DNA from: Candidatus Bathyarchaeota archaeon
Lineage (GTDB): Archaea > Thermoproteota > Bathyarchaeia > RBG-16-48-13 > GCA-020355125
Direction of reading: 5' to 3'
DNA: 7,406 nucleotides
Assembly: GCA_030670615.1 (NCBI GenBank)
Contig: DAOVBJ010000043.1
Location: forward strand, 1 to 7,406
Made by a program: the position numbers and the translations under genes
The notes under the pieces: model-generated
The model's database searches: none
The model's input: the letters and a program-made list of their open reading frames with translations, nothing else
What the model was told of the DNA's origin: nothing
Part shown: positions 5,491-7,406 of the stretch, in pieces
How positions within the stretch are numbered: the stretch's first letter is position 1
Layout: every line of letters starts with the position of its first letter

Positions 5491-5518
5491 TGTGGTCTTG
5501 CCACACTCCTTTTAAAAG
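5491..5518. promoter_or_regulatory. Hairpin and palindrome between pyrI and the CooT-like gene
   Basis: TGTGG-TCTTG-CCACA (5491-5505) is a perfect 5-bp stem. It is followed by CTTTTAAAAG (5509-5518), a perfect 10-bp palindrome, and then by ATTTAAACTT. The AT palindrome could be a second, distal promoter for the minus strand; the hairpin would then lie in a roughly 100-nt leader of the CooT-like gene. Function is unproven. Confidence 0.3.
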
Positions 5519-5551
5519 ACATTTAAACTTAACGGAAATCGGCTCCTTTCC

Positions 5552-5599
5552 AAAAAAAAGTGGTGTTGAGTCGGGCTAATTTTTCGATGGCCCGAACAC
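5552..5599 (-). terminator. Hairpin plus eight-T terminator of pyrI
   Basis: On the minus strand, 33 nt after the pyrI stop, GTGTTCGGGC (5599-5590 region) pairs with GCCCGA (5576-5571) and then, past a small bulge, with ACAC (5566-5563). Eight consecutive T residues follow (A5552-A5559 on the plus strand). Archaeal RNA polymerase terminates at T-runs, so this is the clearest terminator in the window. It separates pyrI from the CooT-like gene. Confidence 0.65.
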
Positions 5600-5608
5600 G
5601 TAGTTATT

Positions 5609-5618
5609 TAGCTAGCTA
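5609..5618. repeat. TAGCTAGCTA palindrome after pyrI
   Basis: A perfect 10-bp palindrome, made of overlapping CTAG/TAGC units, sits between the pyrI stop and its terminator hairpin. CTAG tetramers are rare in many prokaryotic genomes, so two in ten bases is mildly unusual. No function is proposed. Confidence 0.35.
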
Positions 5619-5631
5619 GATCGAATGGACT

Positions 5632-6108
5632 TTAAAATTGTCCGATGACGTCTTCCTTACTCATAATCCTATTACAGTAGTGACATCGCATTCTCAGCGG
5701 CTCCTCGTTTTCCACAATAAATATCTGCGTCACAGGCTCATTACTGTTGGAAATACATGAAAGGTTAGCGCATTTTACGATTCCTCTGATGACGTTAGGC
5801 ATCTTCGTCTTCTGTTTCTCCACAACCTTGTAATTTCTTATGATGTTGATGGTGGCTTTAGGGGAGATGAGAGAAATTCTATCAACCTCATCCGGACTTA
5901 ACTCCCGTCCCTCGATCTTGACGATGTCCTTCGCCCCTAAATTTTGACTTGGCACATTCATGACGATGCTGACTACGTTTTCCCCTGAACCCGTTAACCC
6001 TAAAATCTTGAGTACTGACAGGGCGTTTCCCGCGGTGATGTGGTCTATGACGGTGCCTTCCCGAATCTTCTTGACATGAAGCTCTTCTTCAAAAGCCAAA
6101 CAATTCAC
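5632..6108 (-). CDS. pyrI: Aspartate carbamoyltransferase regulatory chain PyrI
   Basis: Regulatory subunit of the two-subunit aspartate transcarbamoylase, binding nucleotide effectors (CTP, ATP) in its N-terminal domain and contacting PyrB through a C-terminal zinc domain. The 158 residues match the family length (about 150). VKKIREGTVIDHI (12-24) is the family's N-terminal signature, with the effector-pocket lysine region near NYKVVEKQKTK (92-102). The zinc ligands are all present: C113, C118, C142 and C145 in CANLSC and CHYC. The longest reading starts at GTG 6108, but that codon lies inside the GGGTGA ribosome site; TTG at 6099 sits 5 nt after the site and gives MAFEEELHVKKI, which I prefer. 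The gene runs away from pyrB and ends in a strong terminator. Confidence 0.95.
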   Translation of the reverse strand: MNCLAFEEELHVKKIREGTVIDHITAGNALSVLKILGLTGSGENVVSIVMNVPSQNLGAKDIVKIEGRELSPDEVDRISLISPKATINIIRNYKVVEKQKTKMPNVIRGIVKCANLSCISNSNEPVTQIFIVENEEPLRMRCHYCNRIMSKEDVIGQF

Positions 6109-6211
6109 CCTTTATATAATCCTTCAGTAAACATATATCCTGTTAAAGACTTCTTAAAGGTACTGGATAAACTTTGAACAGACGCATGAAACGGGATGGA
6201 GATGGAAGAAA
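6109..6211. promoter_or_regulatory. Divergent pyrI-pyrB promoter region
   Basis: The 103-bp gap holds two TATA-type boxes: TTTATATAA (6111-6119) and ACATATATCC (6131-6140). For pyrB (plus) the first would start transcription near 6142 and give a roughly 70-nt leader; the second would give about 48 nt. For pyrI (minus) the ATATAT core at 6133-6138 is correctly placed for a start near 6110 and an almost leaderless mRNA. The boxes are readable on both strands, so divergent initiation complexes would overlap or compete. This is positional inference. Confidence 0.5.
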
Positions 6212-6215
6212 GTGA
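6186..6215 (+). other. Nine-codon upstream ORF overlapping the pyrB start
   Basis: ATG 6186 encodes MKRDGDGRK and stops at TGA 6213-6215, overlapping the pyrB GTG (6212-6214) in a GTGA arrangement typical of translational coupling. It contains the pyrB ribosome site and has no obvious ribosome site of its own. It may be chance. Confidence 0.2.
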
Positions 6216-7132
6216 GTTTTAAGGGAAGAGACATAGTCTCCATGAGAGACTTCAGTAGGGACGAGGTTGAACACGTCTTAAATGTCGCGCGACTCATGGA
6301 GCCCTTGGCCATGGGCGGCTCGAAGATGCTTGATGGAAAGGTTCTTTCCAACATTTTCTTCGAACCGAGCACGAGAACCCGCTTGAGCTTTGAATCCGCG
6401 ATACTCAAACTTGGCGGCAACTACATCAGCATTCCAGAGCCCCAAATGAGCTCTGTGGAGAAGGGGGAAAACCTGGTTGACACCATCAGGGTCATGGAGA
6501 ACTACTCGGACGTCATCGTTTTACGACATTTCTTGGAAGGAGCGGCGAGATTGGCCTCTGAAGTCGCCGTCGTTCCTGTAATAAACGCTGGTTCGGGTAG
6601 TGGAGAACATCCCACGCAAGCCATGCTAGATCTGTACACGATGGAGCGGGAGTTGGGAACGATAGATGGGTTGTCGGTGGCGTTAGTGGGAGACTTGAAG
6701 TACGGCCGCACCGTTCATTCGCTGGCTTACGCCCTCTCTCTCTACGACACGACGCTTTACCTGGTCTCCCCAAAGACCCTGGAGATGCGACGAGAAATTG
6801 TAAACGACGTCAGCAACGAGGTAAAGGTCGTTGAAACAAACGAGATCGGAGACGTCATACCTAAAGTCGACGTTTTGTATGTCACCCGAATCCAGAAGGA
6901 GCGTTTTCCTGACCTAGAGGAATACGAGAAGATTAAGGGCGTCTACAGAATAAGCCCGGACACCCTCCAAAACGCGAAGAGTAACCTAATCGTCCTTCAT
7001 CCGCTGCCGAGGGTAGACGAAGTGACGTCCGAAGTGGATTATACGCCATACGCTCGATACTTCAAAGAAACCTGGTATGGATTAGTAACTAGAATGGGCT
7101 TGCTCTGCCTTGTTCTCGGCGCAATCGAGTAG
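6212..7132 (+). CDS. pyrB: Aspartate carbamoyltransferase catalytic chain PyrB
   Basis: Catalytic subunit that condenses carbamoyl phosphate with aspartate to carbamoyl aspartate, the committed step of pyrimidine synthesis. The 306 residues are full length. Carbamoyl-phosphate site: STRTR (53-57) in FFEPSTRTRLSFE, R105 in VIVLRHFLEG, and H133 in GEHPTQAMLDLYT. The 80s-loop Ser and Lys are S80/S81 and K84 (SSVEKGENL). Aspartate-binding residues are R166 in GDLKYGRTVHS and R226 in YVTRIQKERF, with HPLPR at 263-267. The start is GTG at 6212, chosen because GGAGATG (6198-6204) lies 7 nt upstream and because the family begins just here (FKGRDIVSMRDFS). The partner pyrI is adjacent but divergent. 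No clear terminator follows; an AT-rich imperfect palindrome lies 22 bp downstream. Confidence 0.97.
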   Translation: MSFKGRDIVSMRDFSRDEVEHVLNVARLMEPLAMGGSKMLDGKVLSNIFFEPSTRTRLSFESAILKLGGNYISIPEPQMSSVEKGENLVDTIRVMENYSDVIVLRHFLEGAARLASEVAVVPVINAGSGSGEHPTQAMLDLYTMERELGTIDGLSVALVGDLKYGRTVHSLAYALSLYDTTLYLVSPKTLEMRREIVNDVSNEVKVVETNEIGDVIPKVDVLYVTRIQKERFPDLEEYEKIKGVYRISPDTLQNAKSNLIVLHPLPRVDEVTSEVDYTPYARYFKETWYGLVTRMGLLCLVLGAIE

Positions 7133-7154
7133 CAGAGGAACAACCACAGCCGCT

Positions 7155-7181
7155 ATTTATCTATATTCTATATACATAAAT
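7155..7181. repeat. AT-rich imperfect palindrome after pyrB
   Basis: ATTTAT-C-TATAT-TCT-ATATA-C-ATAAAT pairs 11 of 12 positions around a 3-bp centre. It lies between pyrB and the next gene and could be a weak stem or an operator upstream of the PRC-barrel-like gene. Local AT richness makes chance symmetry fairly likely. Confidence 0.35.
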
Positions 7182-7238
7182 CATATATGAAAAAGATAAA
7201 TTCAATTAATAAAGTGAAGTACTGGGGTAACAGATAGC

Positions 7239-7406
7239 TTGAGTATGGATACATATCAAGAGGAAGACCTCATAGACGGACTGGTCGTAGACAAAGAAGG
7301 GTACGTCTGCGGCTACGTCGCTAACTTCAGTGTCGAACCAGACCACATCCTGATTAACCTCTACAAGTATGATACTCAGCGTGTACAAACTCTCAATGAT
7401 GAAGAA
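7239..7406 (+). CDS. PRC-barrel-like protein (partial, C-terminus off the window)
   Basis: About 54-56 residues are visible and the frame stays open at the edge. The reading DGLVVDKEGYVCGYVANFSV, followed by ILINLYKYD, resembles the PRC-barrel pattern seen in RimM and photosynthetic reaction-centre H chains: a strand, a V-x-D-x-x-G-x-x-x-G-x-V turn and further strands. Function cannot be assigned; archaeal single-domain PRC-barrel proteins are mostly uncharacterised. The start may be TTG 7239, which follows GGGGTA at a 9-nt spacing, or ATG 7245, which gives MDTYQEEDLIDG but lies rather far from that site. An in-frame TGA at 7215-7217 bounds it upstream. AT-rich TATA-like stretches fill 7155-7215. 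Confidence 0.6.
   Translation, partial: MSMDTYQEEDLIDGLVVDKEGYVCGYVANFSVEPDHILINLYKYDTQRVQTLNDEE

Noticed and set aside
1..7406. tRNA, rRNA, CRISPR arrays or insertion sequences
   Set aside because: I looked for T-loop motifs, regularly spaced direct repeats, and transposase or terminal inverted repeat signatures and saw none.

Overview
The window looks archaeal. Five genes point that way: a zinc-containing archaeal/eukaryotic-type Trm1 tRNA guanine-26 dimethyltransferase, a short RlmE-type rRNA 2'-O-methyltransferase, a two-subunit aspartate carbamoyltransferase (PyrB plus zinc-binding PyrI), a CooT-like mini-protein, and a P-loop/deoxyribosyltransferase-like fusion protein. Many genes start at GTG or TTG, Shine-Dalgarno sites are of the GGTGAT type, and TATA-like boxes lie about 25-30 bp before the expected transcript starts. 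A Bathyarchaeia-like or other TACK-lineage anaerobe is my best guess, but it is inference and not shown by the sequence.

Layout, left to right. (1) 1-830, minus: a fold-type II PLP enzyme of the threonine/serine dehydratase family, cut by the window edge. (2) 831-1127: divergent intergenic region. (3) 1128-2366, plus: trm1. (4) 2367-2630: convergent gap with a perfect hairpin and a doubtful 70-codon minus-strand ORF. (5) 2631-3287, minus: rlmE. (6) 3288-3659: gap with small palindromes and no recognised gene. (7) 3660-4745, minus: a two-domain protein joining a degenerate P-loop kinase-like half to a nucleoside 2-deoxyribosyltransferase-like half. (8) 4746-5216: a palindromic divergent promoter followed by an apparent decayed small gene on the plus strand. 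(9) 5217-5396, minus: a 59-codon CooT-like gene, easily missed because it is short, with a very strong ribosome binding site and a 9-bp inverted repeat straddling its TATA region. (10) 5552-5599: hairpin plus eight-T terminator for pyrI. (11) 5632-6108, minus, and 6212-7132, plus: pyrI and pyrB, arranged head to head over a 103-bp gap with interleaved TATA boxes instead of as the usual co-directional pair. (12) 7239/7245 to the edge, plus: start of a PRC-barrel-like protein.

Functional themes are RNA modification (trm1 and rlmE, converging on one another), de novo pyrimidine synthesis (pyrB/pyrI) and possible nucleotide chemistry (the kinase/deoxyribosyltransferase-like fusion). Most adjacent genes are on opposite strands, so shared operons are few and most genes probably have their own promoters. 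The least explained stretch is 3660-5460: an unusual fusion protein, a broken gene beside it and a hidden metal-protein-like gene with operator-like symmetry.
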